Below, in pieces: positions 9,517-19,731 of a DNA stretch of 64,000 nt (positions within the stretch are counted from its first letter, which is position 1; every line of letters starts with the position of its first letter). Source of the stretch: Candidatus Tenderia electrophaga (GTDB taxonomy: Bacteria > Pseudomonadota > Gammaproteobacteria > Tenderiales > Tenderiaceae). The stretch is from positions 1,922,001 to 1,986,000 of the forward strand of contig CP013099.1 of NCBI GenBank assembly GCA_001447805.1. Direction: 5' to 3'. Under the pieces are notes generated by a model. It was not told the origin of the DNA and did no database searches. It saw only the letters and a program-made list of their open reading frames with translations. The position numbers and the translations under genes were made by a program.

Positions 9517-10190
9517 TGGCCGGGCTTGATCTCGACCCGGTATGGCTAAGCCTGCAGCTGGCGGCAGTCACGACTGTTATCCTGTTGTTGCTGAGCACGC
9601 CGCTGGCCTGGTGGCTGACCCGTGCGCGCTCCAAATGGAGCGCGGCGGTTGAGGCGGTGGTGGCCTTACCCCTGGTGCTGCCGCCGACGGTGATCGGCTT
9701 CTATTTGCTATTGGTCCTCGGTGCGAATGGCGTCATCGGTGGCCCCTGGGCCGAACTCACCGGCTCGGCACTGACCTTTAGCTTCTCCGGTCTGGTGATC
9801 GCCTCGGTGATCTATTCATTGCCGTTTGTAGTGCAGCCGTTGCAAAACGCCTTTGCTGCCGTCGGCCGTCAACCCCTGGAAGTGGCCGGGTGTTTGGGTG
9901 CTTCACCACTGGATGCATTTGTCAGTGTCATGATACCGCTGGCCCTGCGTGGCTATGTCACCGCCGCGGTGCTTGGGTTTACCCATACCTTAGGGGAGTT
10001 CGGCGTGGTGCTCATGGTGGGCGGCAGTATCCCCGGCGAGACCCGTGTGTTGTCCATCGCCATCTACGAGCAGGTCGAGGTGCTGGACTATGCCAGTGCC
10101 CATACCTTGTCGGCCGGATTGCTGATCTTCACCTTCGTGGTGTTGTCCCTGGTGTATCTTATCAATCGCCGCTACCCCGGCCATGGCTAG
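9516..10190 (+). CDS. modB: Molybdate ABC transporter permease ModB
   Basis: 224 residues with about five hydrophobic membrane segments. It carries the permease coupling motif region, EVAGCLGASPLDAFVSVMIP, which contacts the ATPase. The segment HTLGEFGVVLMVGGSIPGET is highly characteristic of ModB. It forms the inner-membrane channel of the molybdate importer. It overlaps modA by one base and modC by eight bases, so the three genes form a compact operon. Confidence 0.94.
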   Translation: MAGLDLDPVWLSLQLAAVTTVILLLLSTPLAWWLTRARSKWSAAVEAVVALPLVLPPTVIGFYLLLVLGANGVIGGPWAELTGSALTFSFSGLVIASVIYSLPFVVQPLQNAFAAVGRQPLEVAGCLGASPLDAFVSVMIPLALRGYVTAAVLGFTHTLGEFGVVLMVGGSIPGETRVLSIAIYEQVEVLDYASAHTLSAGLLIFTFVVLSLVYLINRRYPGHG

Positions 10191-11286
10191 GGAACTGAAG
10201 GCCCGATTTGGGCTCAACTACCCCGGTTTTAAACTCACGGCCGAACTTGATGCGCCGCTCCCCGGCGTCACCACCTTGTTCGGGCCCTCCGGCGCGGGCA
10301 AGTCCAGCGTGCTGCGCTGCCTGGCGGGACTGGAGCGCAGTGCCACAGGGTATGTGCAGTTGGGTGATCAGGTTTGGCAGGATGAACGCCGCAATATCTT
10401 TTTGCCTGTTCATCAAAGACGTCTGGCTTACGTGTTCCAGGAGCCGCGCCTGTTCAATCATCTCGGTGTGCGCGCCAACCTGGAATATGGCTACCGGCGC
10501 AGGCCGCCGGCACAACGGCGACTGGATTGGGACACGATCATCGATCTGCTTGCCTTGGGGCCGTTGTTGGCGCGCAGACCACAGCACCTTTCGTTGGGGG
10601 AACAGCAGCGCGTCGCCATCGGCCGTGCCTTGTTGGCCAGCCCTCAACTGCTGCTGATGGATGAACCGCTGGCCTCGCTGGATATGGCGCGCAAGCGGGA
10701 AGTGCTACCCTTTATCAAGCGGCTGCACGATGAACTGCAGATGCCGGTGGTCTATGTCAGCCATTCACTGCACGAGGTATTACAAATCACCGATACCCTG
10801 GTGCTGATGCAAAACGGCCGCAGCATCGCCAGCGGTCCGCTGGCGCAGCTCTGTTCCGAACTTACTTTAAGTCAATACCTGGGCGACATGTCCGGTTCGG
10901 TGCTGGAAACCCGCGTGGACGGGCACGAAATTGAATTCGGTTTGACGCGTCTGTCGTTTGCGGGCGGTCATCTGTATGTGCCGTTGCAGCCGAACAGCCC
11001 GGGGGAATCACTCAGGGTCCATGTGCTGGCGCGCAATGTGGGCATCGCTTTGCAACAGCCTCAGGCGACCACCAGTTTTCTGAATATCCTTCCGGCCACC
11101 GTTACGCAGATTGACACACCCGACATTTCCGGTCATGAGGTTCATTTCAAACTTGATATCGGCGTCCCCCTGCTGGCCAATATCAGCCGTAAGTCCCAGC
11201 ACAGTCTCAGGCTGGAGCCGGGACAGCGCTGTTATGCCCTGATCAAGGCCGTCTCACTGGTCCAGAACGCGACCTTGACTAGCTGA
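10183..11286 (+). CDS. modC: Molybdate ABC transporter ATP-binding protein ModC
   Basis: 367 residues. The nucleotide-binding domain has Walker A GPSGAGKSS, signature LSLGEQQRVAIGRALL, Walker B LLLMDEPLASLD and the H-loop VSHSLHE. The last ~75 residues form a TOBE/MOP molybdate-binding domain (FLNILPATVTQID ... HSLRLEPGQRCYALIKAV). It energises molybdate import through ModB. It overlaps modB by eight bases. A diverged copy of its last ~35 residues lies at 12184-12301, beyond the cytochrome gene. Confidence 0.94.
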   Translation: MARELKARFGLNYPGFKLTAELDAPLPGVTTLFGPSGAGKSSVLRCLAGLERSATGYVQLGDQVWQDERRNIFLPVHQRRLAYVFQEPRLFNHLGVRANLEYGYRRRPPAQRRLDWDTIIDLLALGPLLARRPQHLSLGEQQRVAIGRALLASPQLLLMDEPLASLDMARKREVLPFIKRLHDELQMPVVYVSHSLHEVLQITDTLVLMQNGRSIASGPLAQLCSELTLSQYLGDMSGSVLETRVDGHEIEFGLTRLSFAGGHLYVPLQPNSPGESLRVHVLARNVGIALQQPQATTSFLNILPATVTQIDTPDISGHEVHFKLDIGVPLLANISRKSQHSLRLEPGQRCYALIKAVSLVQNATLTS

Positions 11287-11388
11287 ATGCAGCGCTATAC
11301 CGAGCCGTGTGGGTGAGATTTCAGTATTCACACGATTGCTCGATATGTATCATAAATACCGAATCAATCTAGCTGAAGGTCTACTGCA

Positions 11389-12156
11389 ATGAATAAACCG
11401 CATGTCGATGATCAACCCCGCGACGCCTATCCTGTCTGGGACCGGACGGTCAGAATATTCCACTGGTTAAACGTGATTTGTGTGCTGGGTTTAATCGCTG
11501 TCGGCGTGGTCATTCTCAACAGCAAAATCCTCGGCGTCAGTTCGGACGGCAAGGTTCTGTTAAAGACGGTCCACGCCTATATCGGATATGTATTTGTACT
11601 TAACCTGATATGGCGACTGATCTGGATGTTTGTCGGCAATCGCTATGCGCGCTGGCGCGCCATCCGGCCCTGGGGTCGGGCCTATCGGCGCATGCTGGCG
11701 GACTATGTCCATGGGGTTAAGCAGGGCGATCCACCCCAATATCTGGGCCACAATCCACTGGCGCGGTTGATGGTGACATTTCTCTTTGTCTTGCTGGGTG
11801 CTCAGGCGACCACGGGGCTGGTGCTGGCCGGCACCGACCTGTATCTGCCGCCGTTCGGTCACGAGATCGCGGAGTGGGTGACCGGGGCAGGTGAAGATCA
11901 CAGCAAGCTGGAAGGATTGGAACCGGGTTCGAAAGAAATGGTCGATGAGCAGGCGTATGAGGAAATGCGCGCCTTCCGTAAGCCGTTTATTACAGTCCAT
12001 GAATACACATTCTACATTCTGTTGGCCGCCATATTCCTGCACATTGCCGCCGTGGTGGTAATGGAGTTTAGGGAGAGATCGGCCTTGGTGTCGGCCATGT
12101 TTACGGGGACCAAACTGTTTGCGAAAAAACCGCTTGACCTGGAGCAAGATAAATAA
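11389..12156 (+). CDS. Cytochrome b561-like integral membrane protein
   Basis: 255 residues with four to five membrane segments. Histidines sit in positions typical of a di-haem b561/hydrogenase-type cytochrome b: RIFHWLN in helix 1, TVHAYIGY in helix 2, and VHEYTFY plus FLHIAAV in the last helix region. A polar stretch rich in acidic residues (about 165-200) lies between the last helices. It probably moves electrons between quinol and a c-type cytochrome or a partner oxidoreductase; no partner gene adjoins it. It lies 102 bases after modC and is followed directly by a fragment of another modC, which suggests an insertion or rearrangement. Confidence 0.85.
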   Translation: MNKPHVDDQPRDAYPVWDRTVRIFHWLNVICVLGLIAVGVVILNSKILGVSSDGKVLLKTVHAYIGYVFVLNLIWRLIWMFVGNRYARWRAIRPWGRAYRRMLADYVHGVKQGDPPQYLGHNPLARLMVTFLFVLLGAQATTGLVLAGTDLYLPPFGHEIAEWVTGAGEDHSKLEGLEPGSKEMVDEQAYEEMRAFRKPFITVHEYTFYILLAAIFLHIAAVVVMEFRERSALVSAMFTGTKLFAKKPLDLEQDK

Positions 12157-12183
12157 ACGCGGCTCCCCCTCCGCCTGTCTGCG

Positions 12184-12301
12184 CCCCCTGCTGGCCAATA
12201 TCAGTCGCAAGTCGCTGCACACGCTAAGCTTGGCGCCGGGGCAACACTGCCACGCCCTGATTACGGCCGTCGTACTGGCGCGCACCGGCGAGGCGTTCTA
12301 G
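12184..12301 (+). pseudogene. Remnant of a second modC (C-terminal MOP-domain tail)
   Basis: The translated sequence PLLANISRKSLHTLSLAPGQ followed by HCHALITAVVL is clearly homologous to the end of ModC (PLLANISRKSQHSLRLEPGQ, then RCYALIKAVSL), and it keeps the frame to its TAG stop. By eye about three quarters of the bases match over ~85 positions, so it is an old or horizontally derived copy, not a fresh duplication. No start, ATPase domain or upstream modC sequence accompanies it. The cytochrome b gene ends about 28 bases upstream. Confidence 0.75.
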
Positions 12302-12359
12302 AGTGGTATAAGAGCGTTTTTGTAACAGGTGCCGTTCGATGCTATCCAGGAGCTCGACG

Positions 12360-13313
12360 ATGAAAACCGCCTTTGTGGTCATAGCCGTGGTGTTGTTGTC
12401 CGCCTGCAGCAGCACAGCGTCCCAGGACAGAATTTTTTCCATCACAGCCGAAGAGTTGGCACGCCTGCGCCTGGCCTATTATTCCGATTATTTCTCTTTC
12501 GTCGGTTGGGATGAAAAGGGCGCAGTGGCCTTCGCCATCGACACCAATCGCGGTCAGGACGGCGACAGCTGGCAGGCGGAACACTTCGTCGTGCTCTACG
12601 ACCAGCAGTCCGGCTGGCGTAGCCTGCAGGGCAATGGTGCCTATGACAATGCCTCCCGTCGTCTGGAGCGTATTCCCGACTCGGCCTATTTTTCCTTCAG
12701 CGGTGACCAGGCCAGCGGCATGACTGTGAGCAGCGCTGCCAATCAACTGCAACTGAAGACCACGCCAATCAACACGGTGATCGCCACTGCGGCGGGATTG
12801 AGCCGTTATCGTCTGGGCGTGGCGGCCGCGACACTGGAATGGCAGGGCCGGCGCCTGGAGGGCCGGGTGATTCATGAATACCTGTATTTGCCGGCCTTCA
12901 ACCGCCTGACGCGTCGCTATGCCGACGTGTTCGACGACTTCCATGGCATATATGCCGTTATCGATAAGCGCGGGGACTTTTATTTTCATAGCCAGGACAG
13001 CGATTTTCTTGCCGAACTGACCGGTCACGAGGAGGGCTTTGTGGTATTCAACGGCGAGGTGACGCCCTTGCTTGGATTTAAAGGGGGCGTCACGCGGCGG
13101 CAACAGGCGCTAGGATTTTACCGCTGGCCTAGCGCGTGGGCCGGCGCTTTCCAGGCGGCGGGCACTGACTACAATTTTGTCTTGACACTGAGCCATAGAA
13201 ACAATATCGCCAATTGGGTGATCGGCGGCTTCGCCATGGGCATCGTCACGGGCGAACTGCAAGCAGGTAAGCGGCGCATCCCCTTATTCGGCTTGGGTGA
13301 GTTGATTATCTGA
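12360..13313 (+). CDS. Hypothetical lipoprotein
   Basis: 317 residues starting MKTAFVVIAVVLLSACSSTA. The hydrophobic segment ends in the lipobox LSAC, so it should be a lipid-anchored envelope protein. AGGAG lies 7 bases before the chosen ATG; an earlier in-frame start at 12339 lacks this. The body is rich in aromatic residues and beta-prone (YYSDYFSFVGWDEKGAVAFA; WRSLQGNGAYDN). It looks like a lipocalin/CrtC-type or beta-sandwich protein, but I do not recognise the family. It stands alone between the modC remnant and the CBS gene. Confidence 0.8.
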   Translation: MKTAFVVIAVVLLSACSSTASQDRIFSITAEELARLRLAYYSDYFSFVGWDEKGAVAFAIDTNRGQDGDSWQAEHFVVLYDQQSGWRSLQGNGAYDNASRRLERIPDSAYFSFSGDQASGMTVSSAANQLQLKTTPINTVIATAAGLSRYRLGVAAATLEWQGRRLEGRVIHEYLYLPAFNRLTRRYADVFDDFHGIYAVIDKRGDFYFHSQDSDFLAELTGHEEGFVVFNGEVTPLLGFKGGVTRRQQALGFYRWPSAWAGAFQAAGTDYNFVLTLSHRNNIANWVIGGFAMGIVTGELQAGKRRIPLFGLGELII

Positions 13314-13382
13314 TGCCGAAATCCATGATGTGGTTTATTTTGATAAATTGAACCATATGCCTGCGCGCGAAGGAAGCAATCA

Positions 13383-13811
13383 ATGAGTATCAGAAACATC
13401 ATGGCCACCGAGATAGTCACTGTGGAACTGGATGATACGCTGGCGGCAGTCAAGGAGATCTTTGACAATACCGGATTTCATCACCTGCTGGTGGCGGCCA
13501 ATGGGAAATTGGCTGGGGTGGTGTCCGACAGGGATCTGCTCAAAGCCCTGAGCCCCAATATCGGCACTCTGGTCGAGACCGCGAGGGATGTCGCCACACT
13601 CAATAAGCGGGTGCATCAAATCATGTCCAGAGAGCTGGTAACCTTGCCCCCGGACGCCAGTATCTATGACGCCGTCCATTTTTTTAACGTGCACACGGTG
13701 TCATGTAATCCCGTGGTCGACGAGGCAAGGCGTCCCGTTGGAATTGTGAGCTGGCGCGATATATTCAAGGCGATTGAACGGTTGCAGCTAAAATCGACAC
13801 CGCCAGCCTGA
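13383..13811 (+). CDS. CBS-domain pair protein
   Basis: 142 residues forming two tandem CBS motifs (Bateman module). The first opens VRN-like as SIRNIMATEIVTVELDDTLA and ends GVVSDRDLLKAL. The second runs VHQIMSRELVTLPPDASIYD to GIVSWRDIFKAI. Such stand-alone modules bind adenine nucleotides and act as energy or redox sensors. No fused catalytic domain is present. AAGGAAG lies upstream of the ATG. No operon partner is obvious. Confidence 0.88.
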   Translation: MSIRNIMATEIVTVELDDTLAAVKEIFDNTGFHHLLVAANGKLAGVVSDRDLLKALSPNIGTLVETARDVATLNKRVHQIMSRELVTLPPDASIYDAVHFFNVHTVSCNPVVDEARRPVGIVSWRDIFKAIERLQLKSTPPA

Positions 13812-13880
13812 GCCGATGCTTTTGTACATTATTTAGCCGGGCGGAGACAATGATATATTCACCACTGTCTGGAGGGTTGG

Positions 13881-13904
13881 TATTGCCTTAATAGTTTGGC
13901 AATA
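13881..13904. promoter_or_regulatory. Inverted repeat upstream of egtB, possible operator
   Basis: A perfect 7-base inverted repeat, TATTGCC ... GGCAATA, with a 10-base AT-rich spacer. It lies ~50 bases before the egtB start, in a plainly AT-rich promoter-like stretch. The geometry suits a dimeric regulator. There is no T-run, so it is not a good terminator. The binding protein is unknown. Confidence 0.35.
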
Positions 13905-13953
13905 ATATCTATTCAAACTGGAATATAAAATCAGACAGCGGAGGGATGCGCGC

Positions 13954-15209
<1,256 letters not shown>

Positions 15210-15210
<1 letters not shown>

Positions 15211-16166
15211 TGACGGAGCACGTCACGTTCCATGATCACTCGCCCAAGACCTTAAGCCTGTACGAGGCCGTAGTGCAGGGCCTGTCGCGGCCACACAAAA
15301 TGATTCCGCCGAAGTTTTTTTATGATGATCGCGGCTCTGAATTATTCGACGCCATTTGCGCACAACCCGAGTATTATCTGCCGGCCGCCGAGCATCGCTT
15401 GCTGACCCGCTGTGCGGATGAGCTTGCCGACTTGGTCGGCGGCGGTCGGGTGGTGATCGAACCGGGTGCGGGCAGCCTGAAGAAGATCCGCTGGCTGCTC
15501 GATGCCCTGCAGCCCAGTGCCTATGTGCCCATGGATATCTCCCATACCTATCTGCAGTCCGCGGCGCGGCAGCTGGCGGCCGCGTTTCCCTGGCTGCCCA
15601 TCCACGCCGCCTGTGTCGATTTCAGCCATTCCATGCCCTTGCCGCGGCAGGTGCCGGAGGGGCCTCGCTTGGTCTTCTTCCCCGGTTCCAGCCTGGGCAA
15701 TTTTCATCCCCCCGAGGCGCGCGATTTTCTGGCCTTGATCCGCGACACAGTGGGGCAGGACGGCATGTTGTTGATCGGCGTGGATACCAAGAAGCCGGCC
15801 GCGGTGTTGGACGCCGCCTACAACGACGCCGCCGGCCTGACGGCGCAATTCAACCTTAACCTGTTGCACCGTATTCAGCGCGAACTGAAGGCCGACTGCG
15901 ATCCCCAGGGGTTCAGACACCACGCCTTTTACAACAGCGCGGCGGGCCGGGTCGAGATGCATCTGGTGAGCGCGCAGTCGCAACGGCTGCGCATTAATGG
16001 TCATCGCTTTGATTTCGATGCCGGCGAATCGGTGCATACCGAGTGTTCGTACAAATACGCGCCCGCAGAATTTATCGGCCTGGCCGCCGACGCGGGATTC
16101 GTGCCGGTCAAGCATTGGCTGGCGCAAGATGACCTATTCGGCGTGTATTTATTGGCCTGCGGTTGA
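15210..16166 (+). CDS. egtD: L-histidine N-alpha-methyltransferase EgtD
   Basis: 318 residues. Conserved EgtD blocks are visible: MIPPKFFYDDRGSELFDAIC at the N-terminus, VIEPGAGSLKKIRWLLDAL as the SAM-binding motif, MDISHTYL, FFPGSSLGNFHPPEA, and LIGVDTKK. It makes hercynine by triple methylation of histidine, the first step of ergothioneine synthesis. It overlaps egtB by one base. Ergothioneine is an antioxidant thione, which fits the peroxidases and oxidases nearby, although those are separate genes. Confidence 0.92.
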
Positions 16167-16359
16167 AGGCGCCGGTGGTGCGCCAGGCGTGTATTAAAAT
16201 CCTCACAAGCGCCGTTGGATCCGCCCAGCATGGGCTATTCTTGAGCCTATGTCGCGGCGCTACTGGCAATTGGCGCCAAGCGGTCTATAACTAAAATGCT
16301 GTAGTCCACTGGCACAACAAAAACAGACAGGTTCCGAATTCAACCCCGGGTATCCCGTT

Positions 16360-18360
16360 ATGCCATTCAATATAGAGGAGGATGTGGCGCCGCTGGCGCG
16401 GCAATCGGCGCTCAGCGCGTTACGTATTCCGGTCGAAAACGCACTCAGGGTGGAAATTCGTTTTTCCCTGCTCGACGCGCGCGACCGTTTCTATCCTCGC
16501 GAGTGGTACAAGATTCCCCTGTTGCCGTCACGGGATTCCGCCTGTTGTCACGAAATCAACCTGGCCGATATGGGCTTGGCTGACGGCGTCTATGAGTACG
16601 AGTTTATTCTCGACGGTAATGACGAGCGGCCGGTGGCCGACCCGTACGCCGAAGAGATCACCCGCTTCGGCGGTTATCGCGGCGTATTCCGCATCAAGGA
16701 CGGACTGCGCTGGCAACCGCCTTTTTCCTGGCAGGATGAACTCAGCCCGGATTATCCCCTGCCGGCAAATAATCAACTGGTGATCTACGAAATGCCCTTG
16801 CGCTGGATGCACACCCCGCCGGGCGAGACGGGCAGTATGCGCCAGCTGGGACTGGGCACCTTCGACCGCGTGATCTTCGAGCATCTCGATAATCTGGCCG
16901 ATTTGGGCATCAACGCCATTGAGCTGCTGCCGGTGCAGGATTCCGCCGACACCCTCAACTGGGGCTACGGCACGCGCTTTTTCTTCTGCCCGGACATCGA
17001 CATGGGCACGCCGGTGGATATGAAATTTTTCATCAAGTGCTGTCACCAGCGAGGCATCCGGGTATTTCTGGATGTCGTCATGAACCATGCCCGTGAATGC
17101 CCTTTGGAACCCTTGGCCGAAAGTTGGTTTTTTCTCAACAGCCGTGACGAGGAGCCGGGCCGTGGCGAGGACTATGGCGCGCGGCTGTTCCGTTATCGCA
17201 GCCCGGGGGCGGACGGGCGTTACTGGGCGCGTGAATTTCATTTGCAAATGGCCGACTATTGGATCGGCCACTATCACATCGACGGCTTTCGCATCGACGA
17301 GTTTCGCGGCATTGATCACTGGGAGTTCATCCAGAGTTTTACCGAACATGCCTGGGCCAGCCACCACAATCTGTTCCCGCATCGGCCGTTCCTGGTGATC
17401 GCGGAAGACTCCTGGCGCCGCGCCGTGATCACCAAACCGACATCCACCAATCCCAACGGTCGCAAGGTGGTCGATGCGATGTGGAATTTCGCCTTCCGCG
17501 ACGAACTGCGGCGCTTAATGCGGGATGACATTCATACCGAGTGGGGACAGCCGGCCCGGCGCGCACGGATCCAGGCGCTGATCGGAGGTTGGCGCACCTG
17601 GAATGATCTGGAAAGCAGTTTCAAAGCGGGGTTCGATGATCTGGCCCAGGCGGTCAACTACATCACCTCCCATGATGTGGAGAACGAGGGCGAACAGCGT
17701 TATTTCAATGCGGTGTTCGCCCGCCTGTTGCGTGAGCGTGGGCTCTCCGACGGCAATGTGGAGGCGGTGCGCTGGTTCGTCAACAACCTGAGTCATCAGG
17801 ACGCGGCCATGCGCCAGGCCCATGAAGACGCCTTGCAGCAGATACGCAGCGCTTTCGTCCTGCTGTTAACGGCGGTGGGGATTCCCATGATCCTGGCCGG
17901 CGAGGAGTTCGGCGACTGCCACGACCTCGACCATAATGACTGGCGTCTGAAGATGTCGGACCCCATCGACTGGCACCGCGCCTATCAGCCGGGGCATCAG
18001 AGCCTGCGCGGCATGGTGCGGGCCTTGATAGAGCTGCGTCGCCGGCATCCGGCGCTGCAGCGTAACGAAGTGGATTTTTTCTATTTTCATCCCGGCATGG
18101 ATGAGCGTTTCGGCGAACGGGTATTCGCCTACTGCCGTAGCGCAGGCCGGCCGCTCGGCAATCCCGATCAGGTCATGGTGATCGCCAACTGCAGTGCCCG
18201 CAACTACCCGGAATTTTATCTGCCCTGGCACTGGCGCCATCTCGGCAGTGCCGCCGAGGTCGCCGCGCCGCTCAGCGGGGCGGCGCCGGAAATTTATCCC
18301 CACGAGCGCCGCGCGCGGTTTTCGCTGGCGCCGTTTCAGGTCAGGGTGCTCGTGTCCTGA
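16360..18360 (+). CDS. GH13 alpha-amylase family enzyme with N-terminal CBM48-like domain
   Basis: 666 residues. The first ~110 form an E-set/CBM48-like domain (ADGVYEYEFILDGNDERPVADP). The rest is a GH13 barrel: region I DVVMNHA, region II GFRIDEFRG with the nucleophile Asp, region III VIAEDSW with the acid/base Glu, and region IV TSHDVE with the stabilising Asp. The catalytic triad is therefore intact. The overall plan suits a branching/debranching or trehalohydrolase-like enzyme acting on alpha-1,4/1,6-glucans; no adjoining gene fixes the substrate. There is no signal peptide, so it should be cytoplasmic. Confidence 0.85.
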   Translation: MPFNIEEDVAPLARQSALSALRIPVENALRVEIRFSLLDARDRFYPREWYKIPLLPSRDSACCHEINLADMGLADGVYEYEFILDGNDERPVADPYAEEITRFGGYRGVFRIKDGLRWQPPFSWQDELSPDYPLPANNQLVIYEMPLRWMHTPPGETGSMRQLGLGTFDRVIFEHLDNLADLGINAIELLPVQDSADTLNWGYGTRFFFCPDIDMGTPVDMKFFIKCCHQRGIRVFLDVVMNHARECPLEPLAESWFFLNSRDEEPGRGEDYGARLFRYRSPGADGRYWAREFHLQMADYWIGHYHIDGFRIDEFRGIDHWEFIQSFTEHAWASHHNLFPHRPFLVIAEDSWRRAVITKPTSTNPNGRKVVDAMWNFAFRDELRRLMRDDIHTEWGQPARRARIQALIGGWRTWNDLESSFKAGFDDLAQAVNYITSHDVENEGEQRYFNAVFARLLRERGLSDGNVEAVRWFVNNLSHQDAAMRQAHEDALQQIRSAFVLLLTAVGIPMILAGEEFGDCHDLDHNDWRLKMSDPIDWHRAYQPGHQSLRGMVRALIELRRRHPALQRNEVDFFYFHPGMDERFGERVFAYCRSAGRPLGNPDQVMVIANCSARNYPEFYLPWHWRHLGSAAEVAAPLSGAAPEIYPHERRARFSLAPFQVRVLVS

Positions 18361-18411
18361 TCCGGGCGCCCCAAGTATTCAACCCTTGCACGACGAAACA
18401 GAGGAGGCGAT

Positions 18412-18609
18412 ATGGTCAGTCTTGCCCTTGAAAACAAAACCATCGATTGTCCCTATTGCGGCGAATCCAATGTGATCATGGTGGACACCACCGCCGGGAG
18501 TCAGGAATACGTCGAAGATTGCGAAGTGTGTTGTCAGCCCATACTGATAAATGTCAATGTCAATAATGATGAGATTGTTAACCTGGATGTTGTGCGCGAA
18601 AACGACTAG
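18412..18609 (+). CDS. CPXCG motif-containing cysteine-rich protein
   Basis: 65 residues with DCPYCGESN near the N-terminus and DCEVCCQPI in the middle, two CxxC pairs that should bind zinc. It matches the small CPXCG-motif family of proteobacteria, whose function is unknown. GAGG lies shortly before the ATG. It ends 13 bases before the wrbA start on the same strand, so the two are probably co-transcribed. Confidence 0.85.
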   Translation: MVSLALENKTIDCPYCGESNVIMVDTTAGSQEYVEDCEVCCQPILINVNVNNDEIVNLDVVREND

Positions 18610-18622
18610 CCGGAGGAACACC

Positions 18623-19225
18623 ATGTCAAAAGTTCTAGTGCTTTATTACAGCATGTACGGCCACATCGAAACCATGGCCAAGGCCGTGGCCGAGGGGGCC
18701 GCTAAAGTGGGCGGTACCGAGGTGGACATCAAGCGCGTGCCCGAGTTGATTCCGGAAGACAAGGCGCGCCAGGCGGGCGTCAAGCTGGATCAGGACGCCC
18801 CCGTGGCCAGTGTCGACGACCTCACCGATTACGACGCCATTATCTTCGGCACGCCCACCCGCTTCGGCAACATGTGTGCCCAGATGCGTAATTTCCTCGA
18901 TCAGACCGGTAAGCACTGGATGAACGGCAGCCTGATCGGCAAGGTGGCCAGTGTCTTCACCTCCACGGCGACTCAGCACGGCGGCCAGGAGACCACCATC
19001 ACCTCGTTTCACACCACTTTGCTGCATCAAGGCATGATCATCGTCGGTGTGCCGTACTCCTGCCAGGAATTGATGAACATGAAGGAGATCAGCGGCGGTA
19101 CACCCTACGGCGCCTCGACCCTGGCAGACAGCGACGGCAGCCGTCAGCCGTCAGAGAACGAGCTCACCATCGCCCGTTTTCAGGGCGAGCATGTGGCCAA
19201 GGTGGCGCAGAAGCAGGCGGCCTAA
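18623..19225 (+). CDS. wrbA: NAD(P)H:quinone oxidoreductase WrbA
   Basis: 200 residues with a flavodoxin-like fold: [20 protein letters not shown] as the FMN phosphate loop, [20 protein letters not shown], and [11 protein letters not shown], all typical of WrbA. It performs two-electron reduction of quinones and thereby limits semiquinone and superoxide formation. The ATG has CGGAGG 6 bases upstream; a longer reading frame from 18551 overlaps the CPXCG gene and is not needed. Confidence 0.94.
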   Translation: MSKVLVLYYSMYGHIETMAKAVAEGAAKVGGTEVDIKRVPELIPEDKARQAGVKLDQDAPVASVDDLTDYDAIIFGTPTRFGNMCAQMRNFLDQTGKHWMNGSLIGKVASVFTSTATQHGGQETTITSFHTTLLHQGMIIVGVPYSCQELMNMKEISGGTPYGASTLADSDGSRQPSENELTIARFQGEHVAKVAQKQAA

Positions 19226-19289
19226 GGCAAGACACGGCAAAGGGGCGAATCCGACACCCGCTAATATGTCGAGCTGTGGTGCGTATGCG

Positions 19290-19592
19290 CTATAAAACCT
19301 TTGTGAATCCCTCGAATTGCGGCGCGCCCAGATAGATGTCCTTAGTCTGGCCGCCGGCGTTGGCATGCGCCTTTCTGAACTGCTCCGACTGGGTCCAGTT
19401 AATAAAATCCTGTTCCGATTCCCAGATGGAGTGCGAGGCGAACAGGGTGTATTCCTCTGTGCTCGATCCCTGCAATAGCTGAAAAGACTTAAAGCCGGGG
19501 ACGGTGTCGAGATAGGTCTCGCGGTTTTTCCAGACGTCGATAAAATTCTGTTCGCGCCCGGGCGCGATCTTGAAGCGATTCATGGCGATGTA
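19290..19592 (-). CDS. Antibiotic biosynthesis monooxygenase (ABM) family protein
   Basis: 100 residues starting MYIAMNRFKIAPGREQNFID. This is an ABM dimeric alpha-beta barrel with the characteristic YTLFASHSIWESEQDFINWT segment, similar to HmoA/IsdG-like haem-degrading monooxygenases. I cannot tell haem degradation from other monooxygenase or non-enzymatic roles. GGAGAGCG lies upstream of the chosen ATG; the longer open frame to 19721 has no such support. It is divergent from the Dyp peroxidase gene, with ~140 bases between the starts. A haem-related role would fit that neighbour. Confidence 0.8.
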   Translation of the reverse strand, partial: YIAMNRFKIAPGREQNFIDVWKNRETYLDTVPGFKSFQLLQGSSTEEYTLFASHSIWESEQDFINWTQSEQFRKAHANAGGQTKDIYLGAPQFEGFTKVL

Positions 19593-19731
19593 CATAGGCG
19601 CTCTCCGTGTGCATGTCGTTGGTATTATGGTGTTCCAGTCTACCATCGATGCCGTCTTGCCGGCGCTTGACTCACCTCCTTGAAACGGTAACCATTCTGC
19701 TGGAATCCATAACAACCACAAGGAGCAAGCG

